Shown here piece after piece: positions 1-10,904 of a stretch of DNA of 64,000 nt (the stretch's first letter is position 1; each line of letters begins with the position of its first letter). Origin of the DNA: an uncultured Lachnospiraceae bacterium (GTDB lineage: Bacteria > Bacillota > Clostridia > Lachnospirales > Lachnospiraceae); contig CAJUDH010000014.1 of assembly GCA_910584845.1 (NCBI GenBank), positions 18,064 to 82,063 on the forward strand, in the 5' to 3' direction. The notes under the pieces are model-generated. The model worked only from the letters and a program-made list of their open reading frames with translations. It ran no database searches and was not told the origin of the DNA. A program made the translations under genes and the position numbers.

Positions 1-1
1 G

Positions 2-124
2 CAGCTGTTTTCCTTTATCAGTGAACTGTCTTTCGACGTTTATCTGAAAAAGCAGATGATTGAAGCCATTATTGACCAGCTCCGGGAAGAAGGCGCTGAC
101 AGCGGAAAGAAAAAACATCCCTAG
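2..124 (+). CDS. C-terminal end of an unidentified protein (cut by window start)
   Basis: An open frame enters from the left edge and stops at TAG 122-124. It encodes about 40 residues, including the stretch FDVYLKKQMIEAIIDQL, and ends in a Lys-rich tail. The segment looks helical and codon use resembles the flanking genes. I do not recognise the family from this fragment. It converges with the YerC gene on the other strand. Confidence 0.5.
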   Translation, partial: QLFSFISELSFDVYLKKQMIEAIIDQLREEGADSGKKKHP

Positions 125-198
125 GCGCCTGCCCATAACCCGGCAAAAAGGCAGCCCTCCCTGTGGGGCGCCCTGTTTTGCAAGGTGCCTTTCCTACG

Positions 199-220
199 AA
201 AAAACGGGGGCTTTTAGCCC
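199..220 (-). terminator. Intrinsic terminator of the yerC-like gene
   Basis: On the minus strand GGGCT-AAA-AGCCC forms a short hairpin followed by CCG and a run of six T. The hairpin includes the TAA stop of the upstream regulator gene. Confidence 0.6.
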
Positions 221-510
221 TCGTCTTTTTTCAATCTTGCAAATACCATATCGTACCCGTCGCTTCCATAATTCAGGGAGCGGTTCACCCGGCTTATAGT
301 TGCCGTAGACGCCCCGGTTTTCTCTGCAATATCCAAATAAGTCTTCTTTTCCCTAAGCATCTTCGCTACTTCATAACGTTGGGAAAGAGACAAAAGCTCA
401 TTTACCGTGCATACATCTTCAAAAAATGCATAACATTCCTCTGGCGTTTCCAATGTCAAAATCGCTTGAAACAAATGGTCTACCGCAGTGGTCTTAATTT
501 TTTTGTTCAT
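214..510 (-). CDS. TrpR-like protein, YerC/YecD family
   Basis: This 98-residue protein matches the YerC/YecD group of TrpR-superfamily DNA-binding proteins in length and pattern. An N-terminal helical part (LFQAILTLETPEECYAFFED) leads to the TrpR-type helix-turn-helix near residues 45-80 (LSLSQRYEVAKML, then the recognition segment GASTATISRVNRSL). The ATG at 510 is chosen because AAGGGGAG lies just upstream; the longer frame to 564 adds a low-complexity leader. Known members bind DNA, but their regulon is poorly defined, and Trp-dependence cannot be assumed. It is monocistronic and ends in its own terminator. Confidence 0.85.
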   Translation of the reverse strand: MNKKIKTTAVDHLFQAILTLETPEECYAFFEDVCTVNELLSLSQRYEVAKMLREKKTYLDIAEKTGASTATISRVNRSLNYGSDGYDMVFARLKKDEG

Positions 511-566
511 GATGGACTCCCCTTTTGGAACAGTAAGTAATCTTACGTGAGGCCGACGGCCCACAT

Positions 567-595
567 CTATTACTTTACCATAGTAAATTTGTAAA
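567..595 (-). promoter_or_regulatory. Candidate promoter with internal palindrome for the yerC-like gene
   Basis: On the minus strand TTTACA (595-590), a 17-bp spacer and TAATAG (572-567) form a plausible sigma-A promoter. Between them lies the palindrome TTTAC-CATA-GTAAA (574-587), a possible operator, perhaps autoregulatory. The -10 box is weak, so this is a candidate only. Confidence 0.35.
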
Positions 596-693
596 GTCCA
601 TACCTGTTTTTAATATTTTTACCTTAATTCCCCAAAACGCCCCAAAACTTCCCTTCCGGCAGACGCAAGCCACCAGTTGGCAGAGGTTTACCC

Positions 694-743
694 ATAAAAA
701 TCGGCGTAAAAAGCTATGTCAACAGAACTTAGCCCTTTACGCC
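694..743 (-). terminator. Terminator after the amino-acid ABC operon
   Basis: The minus strand carries GGCGTAAA, a 25-nt loop, then TTTACGCC followed by GATTTTTAT, 20-60 nt beyond the stop of the ATPase gene. The stem is perfect over 8 bp, but the loop is long. Confidence 0.5.
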
Positions 744-760
744 GGAAATGGGGGCACCTG

Positions 761-1507
761 CTATCCCTGAATAAACCGGCTTAAAAACTCCTGGGTTTTT
801 GCCTTTTGCGGGGCGCCGAAAATATTTTCCGGCCCCCCTTCTTCCTCGATCACCCCGTCTGCCATAAACACCACATGGTTGGAGACATCCCGGGCAAAAG
901 CCATCTCATGGGTCACAATAATCATCGTAATCCCTTCCTTTGCCAACGTCCGCATAACCGCCAATACTTCCCCTACCATCTGGGGGTCCAGGGCCGATGT
1001 AGGTTCGTCAAACAAAAGCACTTCCGGCTCCATGGCCAAAGCGCGGGCGATGGCTACCCTCTGTTTCTGGCCACCGGATATTTGCCTGGGCTTGGCATGG
1101 ATATAAGGGGCCATACCCACCTTTTCCAGATATTTCATGGCATTCTTTTTGGCTTCTTCCTTGCTTTTCTTTAACACCCTGGTCTGGCCGATCATGCAAT
1201 TTTCCAATACTGACATGTTGTTAAACAAATTAAAGCTCTGGAATACCATCCCAACTTTGGAACGGTAGGAAGAAACGTTTACCCTGCGGTCGGTAATGTC
1301 TTTTTCATGGTACAAAATCTCCCCGGTAGTCGGGGTTTCCAACATGTTAATACAGCGCAGCAACGTGGATTTCCCCGAGCCGGAAGCCCCGATAATGCAA
1401 GTCACGTCGCCTATATCCACAGAGAAGTCAATGTCCCGCAGCACCACGTGCTTTCCGAAGGATTTGCTCAAATGGCGCACTTCCAGCAAATGATTTTGTC
1501 CAGCCAT
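761..1507 (-). CDS. Polar amino-acid ABC transporter, ATP-binding protein (GlnQ-type)
   Basis: This 248-residue protein powers amino-acid import as the cytoplasmic ATPase of the importer encoded with it. It shows Walker [12 protein letters not shown] near residue 41, the Q-loop in [11 protein letters not shown], the signature [15 protein letters not shown], Walker [13 protein letters not shown] and the switch His in IVTHEM. These are the usual features and length of the GlnQ/ArtP family. The ATG at 1507 overlaps the permease stop (TGATG), indicating translational coupling; a GTG one codon upstream is an alternative. Gene order binding protein-permease-ATPase on the minus strand is standard. 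The substrate (cystine, glutamine or another polar amino acid) cannot be read from the ATPase. Confidence 0.93.
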   Translation of the reverse strand: MAGQNHLLEVRHLSKSFGKHVVLRDIDFSVDIGDVTCIIGASGSGKSTLLRCINMLETPTTGEILYHEKDITDRRVNVSSYRSKVGMVFQSFNLFNNMSVLENCMIGQTRVLKKSKEEAKKNAMKYLEKVGMAPYIHAKPRQISGGQKQRVAIARALAMEPEVLLFDEPTSALDPQMVGEVLAVMRTLAKEGITMIIVTHEMAFARDVSNHVVFMADGVIEEEGGPENIFGAPQKAKTQEFLSRFIQG

Positions 1508-2298
1508 CACTTTTCCCCCTTTTTCTCATCCGGATACCGGTACATGCCGCTGGTATGGGCCAGCGTGTCCGTAGTGGCCAGGTCATAATTGTCCGAACCA
1601 TCCATCCGGTTCTCCATCCACCTAAGGATCCGGGAACAGGTAAAGGTCATGATAAAATACATGATCATGGTGATGGTGTAAGTCTCAAAGTTCATGTAAA
1701 GCGCGCCGGCCGCCGCCTTGGTCTTATAAAGCAGCTCCGCCACCCCGATCACGGAAAGCACACAGCTGTCTTTAATATTGATGATCAGGTTGTTTCCGAT
1801 CTGAGGCATAATGTTACGCAGGGCCTGGGGCAAAATAACATATAACATGGTTTGCACATGGGTCATGCCGATGGCCTTAGCCCCCTCGGTCTGCCCTATG
1901 TCTATGGAGAGGATGCCGCCCCTGACCGTCTCCGCCATATAGGCGCCGGTATTAATGGATAAGATAAAATACGCCGCCTGACGCATAGGCGGATTTAAGC
2001 CCACCAAAGGGAACAAACCGTAATAAATGAACATGGCCTGGGCCATCATCGGCGTGCCGCGGAAAAATTCCACATAGGCATTTAAAATCAATTTAACAAT
2101 CCACAAAACTCCCTTTTTCACCGGGTTGTCCTTCGGCTCGGTGGGGATAGTCTGTACAATCCCCACGGCAAAGCCGATGACACAGCCCACAAAGGTGCCC
2201 ACCAGCGCAATCTGCAGGCTGACCGCCGCCCCCTGCACCATGGACATTCCGTAACGGTCAAATACGGCCAGGACGCGGCCTATAAAATCTGTTGGCAT
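1507..2298 (-). CDS. Polar amino-acid ABC transporter, permease (HisM/GlnP family)
   Basis: This is a 263-residue inner-membrane protein with several hydrophobic segments (for example [20 protein letters not shown] and [18 protein letters not shown]). It carries the family hallmarks [16 protein letters not shown] and the EAA-type coupling loop [20 protein letters not shown], which docks to the ATPase. It forms the translocation channel, probably as a homodimer since no second permease gene is present. It lies between the binding-protein gene and the ATPase gene and overlaps the latter by one base. Confidence 0.92.
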   Translation of the reverse strand: MPTDFIGRVLAVFDRYGMSMVQGAAVSLQIALVGTFVGCVIGFAVGIVQTIPTEPKDNPVKKGVLWIVKLILNAYVEFFRGTPMMAQAMFIYYGLFPLVGLNPPMRQAAYFILSINTGAYMAETVRGGILSIDIGQTEGAKAIGMTHVQTMLYVILPQALRNIMPQIGNNLIINIKDSCVLSVIGVAELLYKTKAAAGALYMNFETYTITMIMYFIMTFTCSRILRWMENRMDGSDNYDLATTDTLAHTSGMYRYPDEKKGEK

Positions 2299-2331
2299 AT
2301 CCTCTCTCCTTTACCCCGCCAGGCGGCTATG

Positions 2332-3276
2332 TCAGTTGGCCAATGGCTGGACGGAAATCGCTTCGTCCATCATGGCAGAGAAATCGTCTTTTGTCATCTT
2401 GGTCAATACGCTGTCAATGGCTTCCTTCAACTCAGTATTCCCCTTTTTCATGGAAATGCCGATGTTAATATCCTCGTCCGTCACTTGGAAGTCCCCGTCA
2501 CCGCCGCCAAACTCCAACAGGACAAAGTCGGGATAAACGACCAAAGCACCTTTCCCCGTAGGCTGGTCTGTAACTACCAAATCACACTTGCCTGCATTGA
2601 GGGACATAAGCATGTCCGGCGCACTGGCAGTAGCCGCCAGGATATTGGCGTCCTGGATCTGGGGCAGGCAATTCTGGTACCAGATCGTGCTCTGTTGGGA
2701 TGTACAAGTGGCCCCGGCCAGGTCTGCCACACTAGCGGCATTTTCATATTTGCTGCCCTTTTTCACCAGGGTAACAATGCTGGCATAATAATAAGGCTCG
2801 CTAAAATCCACTGCCTGTAAACGCTCTGCAGTAATGGACTGCCCGGCAATGACACAATCCGCCTGGCCACTCTGAAGGGCAGGGATCAAGGAATCCCAGT
2901 CCAGCCGTACGATCTGCAGGTCATAATCCAATTCTTCGCATATTTTTTTCGCCATCATCACATCATAGCCATAGGCATATTCGTTGCTTTCCATGATTGG
3001 CACGGCCCCGTTGGAATCATCCGGCTGGCTCCAGTTATAAGGTGCATAAGCACATTCCATAGCCACCCGAAGCACCCTTTTCTCACTGGATCCCCCTGCG
3101 CCGCCCTCTTTCCCGGCAGCCTCTTCCCCGTCCGCCTTGCTGCCTGCTTCTGTAGACGCCGTAGTGGCCGGGTCCGCCCCGTCCCCTGACGCGCCGCTGC
3201 CGCCGCAAGCACTTAAAGAAACAGCCGTTATGGCTGCCATGGCCATAGCCATAAATGGTTTCATGATTTTTTTCAT
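2332..3276 (-). CDS. Amino-acid ABC transporter substrate-binding lipoprotein (SBP family 3)
   Basis: This 314-residue exported lipoprotein has a signal peptide ending in the lipobox LSAC (Cys about residue 24) and an Ala/Gly/Glu-rich linker to about residue 65. It then has a family-3 solute-binding fold: RVAMECAYAPYNW, the lobe-typical YGYDVMMAKKICEEL, VIAGQSITAERLQAVDFSEPYY and DQPTGKGALV. It should be anchored to the outer face of the membrane and deliver ligand to the permease downstream. The start is set by GAGAGGG upstream of ATG 3276. Transcription probably starts near 3500, leaving a ~220-nt leader. Confidence 0.92.
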   Translation of the reverse strand: MKKIMKPFMAMAMAAITAVSLSACGGSGASGDGADPATTASTEAGSKADGEEAAGKEGGAGGSSEKRVLRVAMECAYAPYNWSQPDDSNGAVPIMESNEYAYGYDVMMAKKICEELDYDLQIVRLDWDSLIPALQSGQADCVIAGQSITAERLQAVDFSEPYYYASIVTLVKKGSKYENAASVADLAGATCTSQQSTIWYQNCLPQIQDANILAATASAPDMLMSLNAGKCDLVVTDQPTGKGALVVYPDFVLLEFGGGDGDFQVTDEDINIGISMKKGNTELKEAIDSVLTKMTKDDFSAMMDEAISVQPLAN

Positions 3277-3506
3277 TTTTTATCCCTCTCTTTGTATTTG
3301 TTAAAAACGTTTCATAATAACTCCCCATACAGCCGTTTTTGCTGCTGCCATCCTATAAAAGCCGGTTGCCCTCCTTCCGTCCCCATCGCTGTTGCTTTCC
3401 GCAATCATCCGGCGGATGCACAAAAGATGCCAACCGCAGGCATGTGGGCCCAGTATACGGGCTGTGCAGCCAGTGCGCCGCCTACTGCGAGGATTCGTAC
3501 TTTCAC

Positions 3507-3536
3507 AGTATAACGCACAAAAAGAAGCCCTGTCAA
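3507..3536 (-). promoter_or_regulatory. Strong sigma-A promoter for the amino-acid ABC operon
   Basis: On the minus strand TTGACA (3536-3531), an 18-bp spacer and TATACT (3512-3507) form a near-consensus promoter. It points to the binding-protein gene starting at 3276, so a leader of about 220 nt is predicted. AAGAAGCC/GGCTTCTT inverted repeats overlap the -35 region. Nothing in the leader matches a riboswitch I can name. Confidence 0.6.
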
Positions 3537-3887
3537 GGTTTAAGGCTTCTTTGTCTTGCCTATCATACAACTATATGTGGCATTTGTCAATTAGGGGCGC
3601 CCGGCTATTTCGATGAAAAAGGTAGGCTATCTATACTGGCATTTGCGGCAGCTGTGGCTGCCTTTTGCGCTGTTTCAATAAAAATTGTGTTGTCTTTTCC
3701 TTTCCTAACCAAAACCGAACCCGAAAAAGGGGGATCATGGCAAATATAACGCCGGTTTATATCATTCCCTCTACCCCTTCATAAACCGCAAGAATATCAG
3801 CTTACCAATGCTTTCATCCGTTCCGCCCCTTTGTTTTCACCCCCGTCTGTCAAATTCCGTGCAAACATGTCACTTGCCCCCATTCTG

Positions 3888-5264
3888 TCAAGGGTAGAAA
3901 TACTTCTTTCTTACCAAAGCCAGGCACCCCACTGACACCACAAACATAACCCCTTCCGCAACCGGAACCGCCAGCCACACCCCTGTAATACCCCACACCC
4001 GGGGCAACAGCAAAATCCCGCCGGCCAACAGCCCAAATGTCCGCAAAAAGGAGAGTACCGCCGAAACCTTCCCGTTAGAAAGCGCCGTAAACATTCCGGA
4101 AATAAAAATATTCCATCCGCAAAATAAAAACCCAAAAGAGAAAACCCCAAACCCTTGAACCGTAATCCCATAAACCTCCGATGCCTCGCCGGCAAACATC
4201 CCCGCAATATATGGGCCCCCGACAAACGAAAAGGCAAACACCAATAAAGACGTTATGGCAAGGAAACCCATGCTGATACGAAATACTTTCCTCTGCCGCA
4301 CGTAATTTTTATTCCCATAATAGAACCCGGCTACCGGGGCTATCCCCATAGTAAATCCTAAAAATAAAGTATTTAGCAGAAATTGGGAATAAATAATAAT
4401 TGTAATGGCGGCAACTGCGTTTTCCCCTGCCAAATCCATCATAGTGATATTAAACAGATAAGTGGTAAGCGCCGTTGCCAGCTGGCTTACCATTTCCGAA
4501 GAGCCATTGAAACAGCTTTCCCTTATTATGCCCAGCCATTCACCTATCTGCCGGCTTACCGCCACACCCGGCTTCATCCGCGGCCGGACAAAAAAAAGCG
4601 CCCCCTCCCCACTCAGAAAAAAGGCTATGCCGGCCGCCGCCGGGACCAGGTAGCCGATCCCCGTCCCCAAAGCCGCGCCCCGGATCCCCATGCCACAAGG
4701 CACAAGAAAAATATAATCAAACACAATATTCGCCACGCCAGCCAACACGGACAGCCCCAGCCCCAAACCCGGCCTGCCGGCTGTTACCAGGAAATTGGCA
4801 AATAAAGTCTGCAAAATATTAGCCGGGATAAACAAAACCAACACGGCCAGATAATCCCTGCAATAAGGGAAGAGCCGTCTGCTGGCACCCAAGGCATAGA
4901 CAATTTCCTCCATCCACAGAAAGCCTGCTACCATAAGCCCGGCCCCCATAGCTACCCCCGCAACCACCAGCAAAGTAAATCCCTCCCTCGCTTCCCGGAC
5001 AGCCCCCGCTCCCATTTTCCGGGAAACAATGGCATTCCCCCCCGCGGCAGCCATCGTGCCCAGGCCAACCGTAAGATTAACCACCGGGCACACAATGTTG
5101 ATTGCAGAAAGGGCATCCGTATTGACCAGCTGCGCCACAAAAACGGTATCCACCATGGTGTAAAGGCCCATAAACATCATCATTACAATTGTGGGAAATG
5201 CAAAACGCAAAAGGGAATATGCCCCCCACTCCCGGTCTAAAGCATTTCCGCCCATTTCGTTCAT
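3888..5264 (-). CDS. MATE family efflux transporter
   Basis: A 458-residue polytopic membrane protein with the usual ~12 hydrophobic segments of the multidrug and toxic-compound extrusion family. Typical features are LRFAFPTIVMMMFMGLYTMVDTVFV near the N terminus, PFGFL-type central repeats and the second-half counterpart SQFLLNTLFLGFTMGIAPVAG. Members exchange Na+ or H+ for cationic drugs or metabolites. The ATG overlaps the stop of the upstream AraC-GNAT gene by 4 bp (ATGA), so the two are translationally coupled and the regulator probably controls the exporter. The substrate is unknown. Confidence 0.9.
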   Translation of the reverse strand: MNEMGGNALDREWGAYSLLRFAFPTIVMMMFMGLYTMVDTVFVAQLVNTDALSAINIVCPVVNLTVGLGTMAAAGGNAIVSRKMGAGAVREAREGFTLLVVAGVAMGAGLMVAGFLWMEEIVYALGASRRLFPYCRDYLAVLVLFIPANILQTLFANFLVTAGRPGLGLGLSVLAGVANIVFDYIFLVPCGMGIRGAALGTGIGYLVPAAAGIAFFLSGEGALFFVRPRMKPGVAVSRQIGEWLGIIRESCFNGSSEMVSQLATALTTYLFNITMMDLAGENAVAAITIIIYSQFLLNTLFLGFTMGIAPVAGFYYGNKNYVRQRKVFRISMGFLAITSLLVFAFSFVGGPYIAGMFAGEASEVYGITVQGFGVFSFGFLFCGWNIFISGMFTALSNGKVSAVLSFLRTFGLLAGGILLLPRVWGITGVWLAVPVAEGVMFVVSVGCLALVRKKYFYP

Positions 5265-6118
5265 TTTCCCACCCCTTCCACAAACGGCAGTAAAACCATC
5301 CGCTGGGTAGGATATCCAAACTCCGTCAAAAGCTCGGATTCCACAAACCCAAGACGTTTATACCCTTCCCTCTGTCCCGTATCCGCCGGATCCCCCTGGC
5401 GGAAAGTCGTAATGCTGACCCCATGCCCCCCAAATATATGTGTCCTCATAAAATCAAGCAAAGCCTCTGCAACCCCATAGCCGCGGTACTGGGGATGTAC
5501 CCCTAAAAAGTCAATGGACCCTGCCTGGCGGCTAAATGTAGCCGCGCCAACCAAAGCATCCCCGTCCCAAAAGGCCAGTGCCTGCCTTTGCCCCACATAT
5601 GCCTCCAGGCGCTTTCCATATTCCCTTTCTTCTAAGCAGGGGAACCCGTCAACCACAAGCGGAAGGAAATCCATCCAGGCCGGGATGTCATCCTGGGTTG
5701 CATAACAAATCCATTGCCTGCCAGAACCGGGCTCCGATATATGATGGTTTAAAACACATTCCAGCTGCAACGGATAAAACGCTTGATTCCCCCGGTACTC
5801 CATAGGGGTCTGCTTATACATGGATTTAAAAACTCCGGTAAACGCCTGCTGGCTTTCATACCCCGCCAACCATGCTATATCCAAAATCGGCTTTGCCGAA
5901 AACACCAAAAGCCTGGCAGCTTCCGTCAGCTGCCGGCGCTGGATATAGCCATGGACCGTAATCCCAACCGTCCGGGTAAACATCCGATGTAAATAAAATT
6001 TTGAATAGTGGACCGCCGCCGCAACCCTGCCCAAATCCATTTTCTCCCCCAGATGGGATTCTATATAAGAAATGGCAGCAGCAGTGGCGGCAATATGTAC
6101 GTCTTTATGGTTTTCCAT
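5261..6118 (-). CDS. AraC-family regulator fused to a GNAT acetyltransferase domain
   Basis: 285 residues. Residues ~5-105 are an AraC/XylS double helix-turn-helix (AISYIESHLGEKMDLGRVAAA, then the signature ILDIAWLAGYESQQAFTGVFKSMYKQTP). Residues ~130-275 form a GNAT fold, with the acetyl-CoA loop seen in FLGVHPQYRGYGVAEALLDFM and a C-terminal GYKRLGF motif. The usual AraC ligand domain is replaced by the acetyltransferase. This suggests acetyl-CoA or an acetyl-accepting toxin is sensed or modified by the regulator; that is inference. ATG 6118 is chosen for AGGAGG upstream. It is coupled to the MATE gene, consistent with a drug-response pair. Confidence 0.88.
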   Translation of the reverse strand: MENHKDVHIAATAAAISYIESHLGEKMDLGRVAAAVHYSKFYLHRMFTRTVGITVHGYIQRRQLTEAARLLVFSAKPILDIAWLAGYESQQAFTGVFKSMYKQTPMEYRGNQAFYPLQLECVLNHHISEPGSGRQWICYATQDDIPAWMDFLPLVVDGFPCLEEREYGKRLEAYVGQRQALAFWDGDALVGAATFSRQAGSIDFLGVHPQYRGYGVAEALLDFMRTHIFGGHGVSITTFRQGDPADTGQREGYKRLGFVESELLTEFGYPTQRMVLLPFVEGVGK

Positions 6119-6204
6119 CCCTATTATCCTCCTGCCTCTCATATGGCTATCGGTTGTAGCCAATTAAAACCGGTATTGCGGGCCTGCCCATATGGGACTG
6201 CCTC

Positions 6205-6376
6205 TATTTAGGCCGCCTTTATGGAACCACCTTTCCGAGGTCGCCCTTTTTCAATCGCCTTTTGGGGATTGCCCTTTCAAGATCGCCTTTTCCGATTGCC
6301 TTTTTGGGGCCGCCCTTTTCCGACTGCCTTTTGGGGATCACCTTTTCCGATTGCCTTTTCGGGACCGCGCCTTTTT
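6205..6376. repeat. Degenerate 13-15 bp tandem repeat
   Basis: About ten imperfect head-to-tail copies of a unit near GCCTTTTCCGATT / GCCTTTTGGGGATT fill this stretch. Both alternate versions (CCGAT and GGGGAT) recur. Conceptual translation gives a repetitive PF-rich peptide with no recognised fold, so I do not call it a gene. Confidence 0.6.
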
Positions 6377-6575
6377 AATTGGATTTATGGGCATTGCCTG
6401 TAGGTTTTATCTGTATTATAGCAGGATGTAAAAGGGATGTTTTCATAATTCTTGCTTATCTTATTGCGTTTTTATTTTATGATAAAGGCGAAGGGCCACC
6501 TGATCATCCAACTCTTTTTTTAAAGGTACAACGCCCCAGGTTGAGTGGTCCCCAAATAATTTCCTGTTAAAATCC

Positions 6576-6725
6576 TTACCTTCGCCCCCGGTCGATACTC
6601 CCATGTTCCGGAATCCTGCCAAGGGATTTTTTATGGTTAAACCCCATATCGGCATTGATGGTGCCCTTTACAAAATCCACAGCATTGGTATTATAATAAT
6701 TCAGCACCCCTTCTCTTACCGGCAT
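6576..6725 (-). pseudogene. N-terminal stub of a class I SAM-dependent methyltransferase
   Basis: A good AGGAGG site precedes ATG 6725. The 49-codon frame (GVLNYYNTNAVDFVKGTINADM near the start, split here over several motifs) matches the first part of small Lachnospiraceae SAM methyltransferases, which continue into a glycine-rich SAM loop after a segment like RIPEHGSI. Here the frame breaks exactly where that loop should begin, and only Gly-rich shadows follow in other frames. The rest of the ~200-residue enzyme is missing. I infer a decayed gene; a functional 49-residue peptide is unlikely. Confidence 0.55.
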
Positions 6726-6864
6726 TTTTCCATCCTCCTAAACCTTTCATTTTTAAACCGGAAAAGGCTCCTTTCCCCTTTTCCGCATGCTTGCCCTTCC
6801 TGTTATACCCTTTCATTATATCGGGGTGGAAACAATGATTCAATAGAATGAAACACTAATGTTA

Positions 6865-6972
6865 AATTTAATATTGGTTAATTGAAATCCTTACTGCAAC
6901 AATGAAATTGTAAATGCACATTGACAAAATCATGAAATTGTTAGCGCAACAGCCATCCGGTAAGTGCAACAT
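6865..6972. repeat. AT-rich block with phased repeats (left copy)
   Basis: It holds TTAAATTTAATATT and GGTTAATTGAAA, followed by four degenerate copies of a motif near TGAAATTGTAAATGCAAC. These end at about 6900, 6920, 6950 and 6970, that is at 20, 30 and 20 bp steps. A related block, partly inverted, lies at 10905-11006. Spacing in multiples of ~10 bp suggests protein-binding sites on one DNA face. The surrounding 6733-7273 stretch has no gene I can support. Confidence 0.5.
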
Positions 6973-7211
6973 TTTTTCAAGAAAATAGCCTCTTTTTCTT
7001 GCTTTTTTTCCTCTCCCTCGGTAAAATCACCTTAAAGAATGGCAACACAAGAGGCGGACTGCATAGCCTTCTTTTTTGAAGTTCTTAATGCACCCCGCTT
7101 TTTCGACGTTCTGTCTTTTCCTCTGCCCTGCCTTCTTTGCGTGTTTTCCGGCTTATTTCATTACTTTAATAATGCCGGCGTTAGGTTGATAGAATCGGAT
7201 GGGACCTTTTT

Positions 7212-7242
7212 CAGCCCCAGGAGAGTTGCGGTCTCCTGGCTG
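7212..7242. repeat. Inverted repeat (hairpin) without T tail
   Basis: CAGCC-cc-AGGAGA and TCTCCTGGCTG can pair across a 7-nt loop with a 2-nt bulge. Neither strand has a T run after it, so it is not an obvious terminator. Confidence 0.4.
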
Positions 7243-7273
7243 TAGATCTTTATAAACAAATCCATGGGGACTG

Positions 7274-7500
7274 TCAGTCCATTTTTTTTCGTGGGTACGA
7301 ATTGATATGGTTCATCAGCCTCATGATCTCTTCCTCCGTATATCCATCCTTTGCTTCCCCTTTGGGAAACACATACCGGATCATTTCCTGGAATACAGAC
7401 GGATACCTTTCCAAATCCGCAATGTGATTTTGTGAGAGATTATTTCGGGCAACAGAAATCTCTCTGAGAAAAAACCGGGAAAGCTCCAGGCAGGGACTAT
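7274..7500 (-). pseudogene. Possible TetR-like regulator C-terminal remnant
   Basis: An open frame without a usable start codon lies directly behind the YczE-like gene on the same strand and stops at 7274-7276. It encodes about 70 residues with protein-like composition, including LSRFFLREISVARNNLSQ and FQEMIRYVFPKGEAKDGY. The pattern resembles the ligand-domain end of small TetR-type proteins, but this is a weak guess. No ribosome site or DNA-binding part is present, so it is a remnant at best. Confidence 0.3.
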
Positions 7501-7508
7501 GTATTTTC

Positions 7509-8128
7509 CTACAAGGTTATCCATCTGCACTTTTCATAAGCCCGCCAGAAAAATGTTATCATTTTTCCCAGTATAAGAAACGCTACAACCGTGCCCACCG
7601 TAAGCGTTCCGCCCATAAGCATGCCGGCTGCCAAAAGGAAAAAGTCCACGGCCCAGCGAACCTGATGATATGGATGTCTCGACTTTTTTGCGGCGGCAAT
7701 GAGCAAGGCATCATAGGCTACCTTCCCAACCCCGGCATATATAATTGCTCCTGCTCCGGCCGCCAAAATAGTAAAGGCGGCCAGCATCAGTATATAATTA
7801 TATGGAAAAGCCCATGAAAAGCCCTTTAGCAGCCCTTTAGCAGCCCTATGGTCACATCCATAAAACCTCCCACCGCAAACAGGGAAAGCACGGTTCCCAC
7901 CCCTAATTCATGATAATCCAGAAATACGGTTACCGCCATCATGAGAAGCGCCGTTAAATAACTTGCCCATCCGGCGCTTAGTTTCATTGTGTGTACGACG
8001 CCCCCATAAAACACGGTAATCGGATCCGCGCCAAGACCGCAGTTGATTGCTATTCCATTTCCAATTCCCATAAGCGCCGAACCAGCAAAGCAGAACACAA
8101 GCTTTTTAAAAAATCGTTTCTTGTCCAC
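7509..8128 (-). pseudogene. YczE/YitT-like membrane protein gene, frameshifted by an 11-bp tandem duplication
   Basis: Two adjacent frames together encode a ~200-residue polytopic protein of the YczE/YyaS group: FFKKLVFCFAGSALMGIGNGIA and GLGADPITVFYGG in the first part, then VAYDALLIAAAKKSRHPYHQVRWAVD in the second. The break falls at 7821-7846, where GCCCTTTAGCA occurs twice in tandem. Removing one 11-bp copy joins the frames exactly (GLLKG then FSWAFPYNYIL). The start is a GTG at 8128 with AAGGGA upstream (ATG 8170 is an alternative), and both overlap the end of the beta-glucosidase gene. Function of the family is unknown; transport or membrane sensing is suggested for relatives. Confidence 0.75.
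7821..7846. repeat. 11-bp tandem duplication causing a frameshift
   Basis: GCCCTTTAGCA at 7821-7831 is repeated at 7832-7842 and followed by GCCC. One copy too many shifts the reading frame of the YczE-like gene. Such short direct repeats can expand or contract by replication slippage. Confidence 0.85.
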
Positions 8129-8144
8129 AGCCCCAAGTCCCTTT

Positions 8145-10444
<2,300 letters not shown>

Positions 10445-10495
10445 AACGTCCCTCCCGGTTGTAATCCCATTCCAATACTCGTTTTGTTTCAATTT

Positions 10496-10852
10496 TCACT
10501 TTGAAAGTCCCGCCTGACTTTTCTGTACAGACCGCAGCCGCTTATATTTTCTCGTCCCATATATCATAATAAATATAGTCATAACAATCTGTGACAGTAT
10601 GGTTGTCATGGCAGCTCCCTGTACCCGGGTGTATAAATATACAAAAAAATATCTAAAAGAACATTTAGCGTGGATGAAAGGGTATGGAAAAAGCATAACA
10701 CGGCTGTCGCCGATTCCCCGCAATATGGCAGTATATATATTATAACTTGCCAAGAAGTGAAATCCAATAAAAATAATACAAAGTTGAAGTCCTGCCTGGA
10801 TTGCCAATCTGTCATCGAAAGTAAGATGTTTTTTGCTCATGTTATCCTCCAA
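10496..10852 (-). pseudogene. Remnant of a MATE efflux transporter
   Basis: A 118-codon frame encodes only an internal MATE-like piece: LASYNIYTAILRGIGDSR at one end and GAAMTTILSQIVMTIFIMIYG at the other. In intact MATE proteins these flank a helix, and that helix (TLSSTLNVLLDIFLYIY) is found in another frame of the same strand at about 10640-10690. So at least two frameshifts plus loss of both ends have occurred. It is not a functional gene. Confidence 0.7.
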
Positions 10853-10904
10853 TCTGAAGACAGGGCAAATAAGATTGTATCGCAGACAGCAAGAAAGAGA
10901 AACC

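Noticed and set aside
2329..2820. Plus-strand open frame inside the binding-protein gene
   Set aside because: It is the antisense shadow of a clear SBP gene and has no recognised domain.
6205..6376. CRISPR array
   Set aside because: Units are 13-15 bp, contiguous and degenerate with no spacers, and no cas genes are present.
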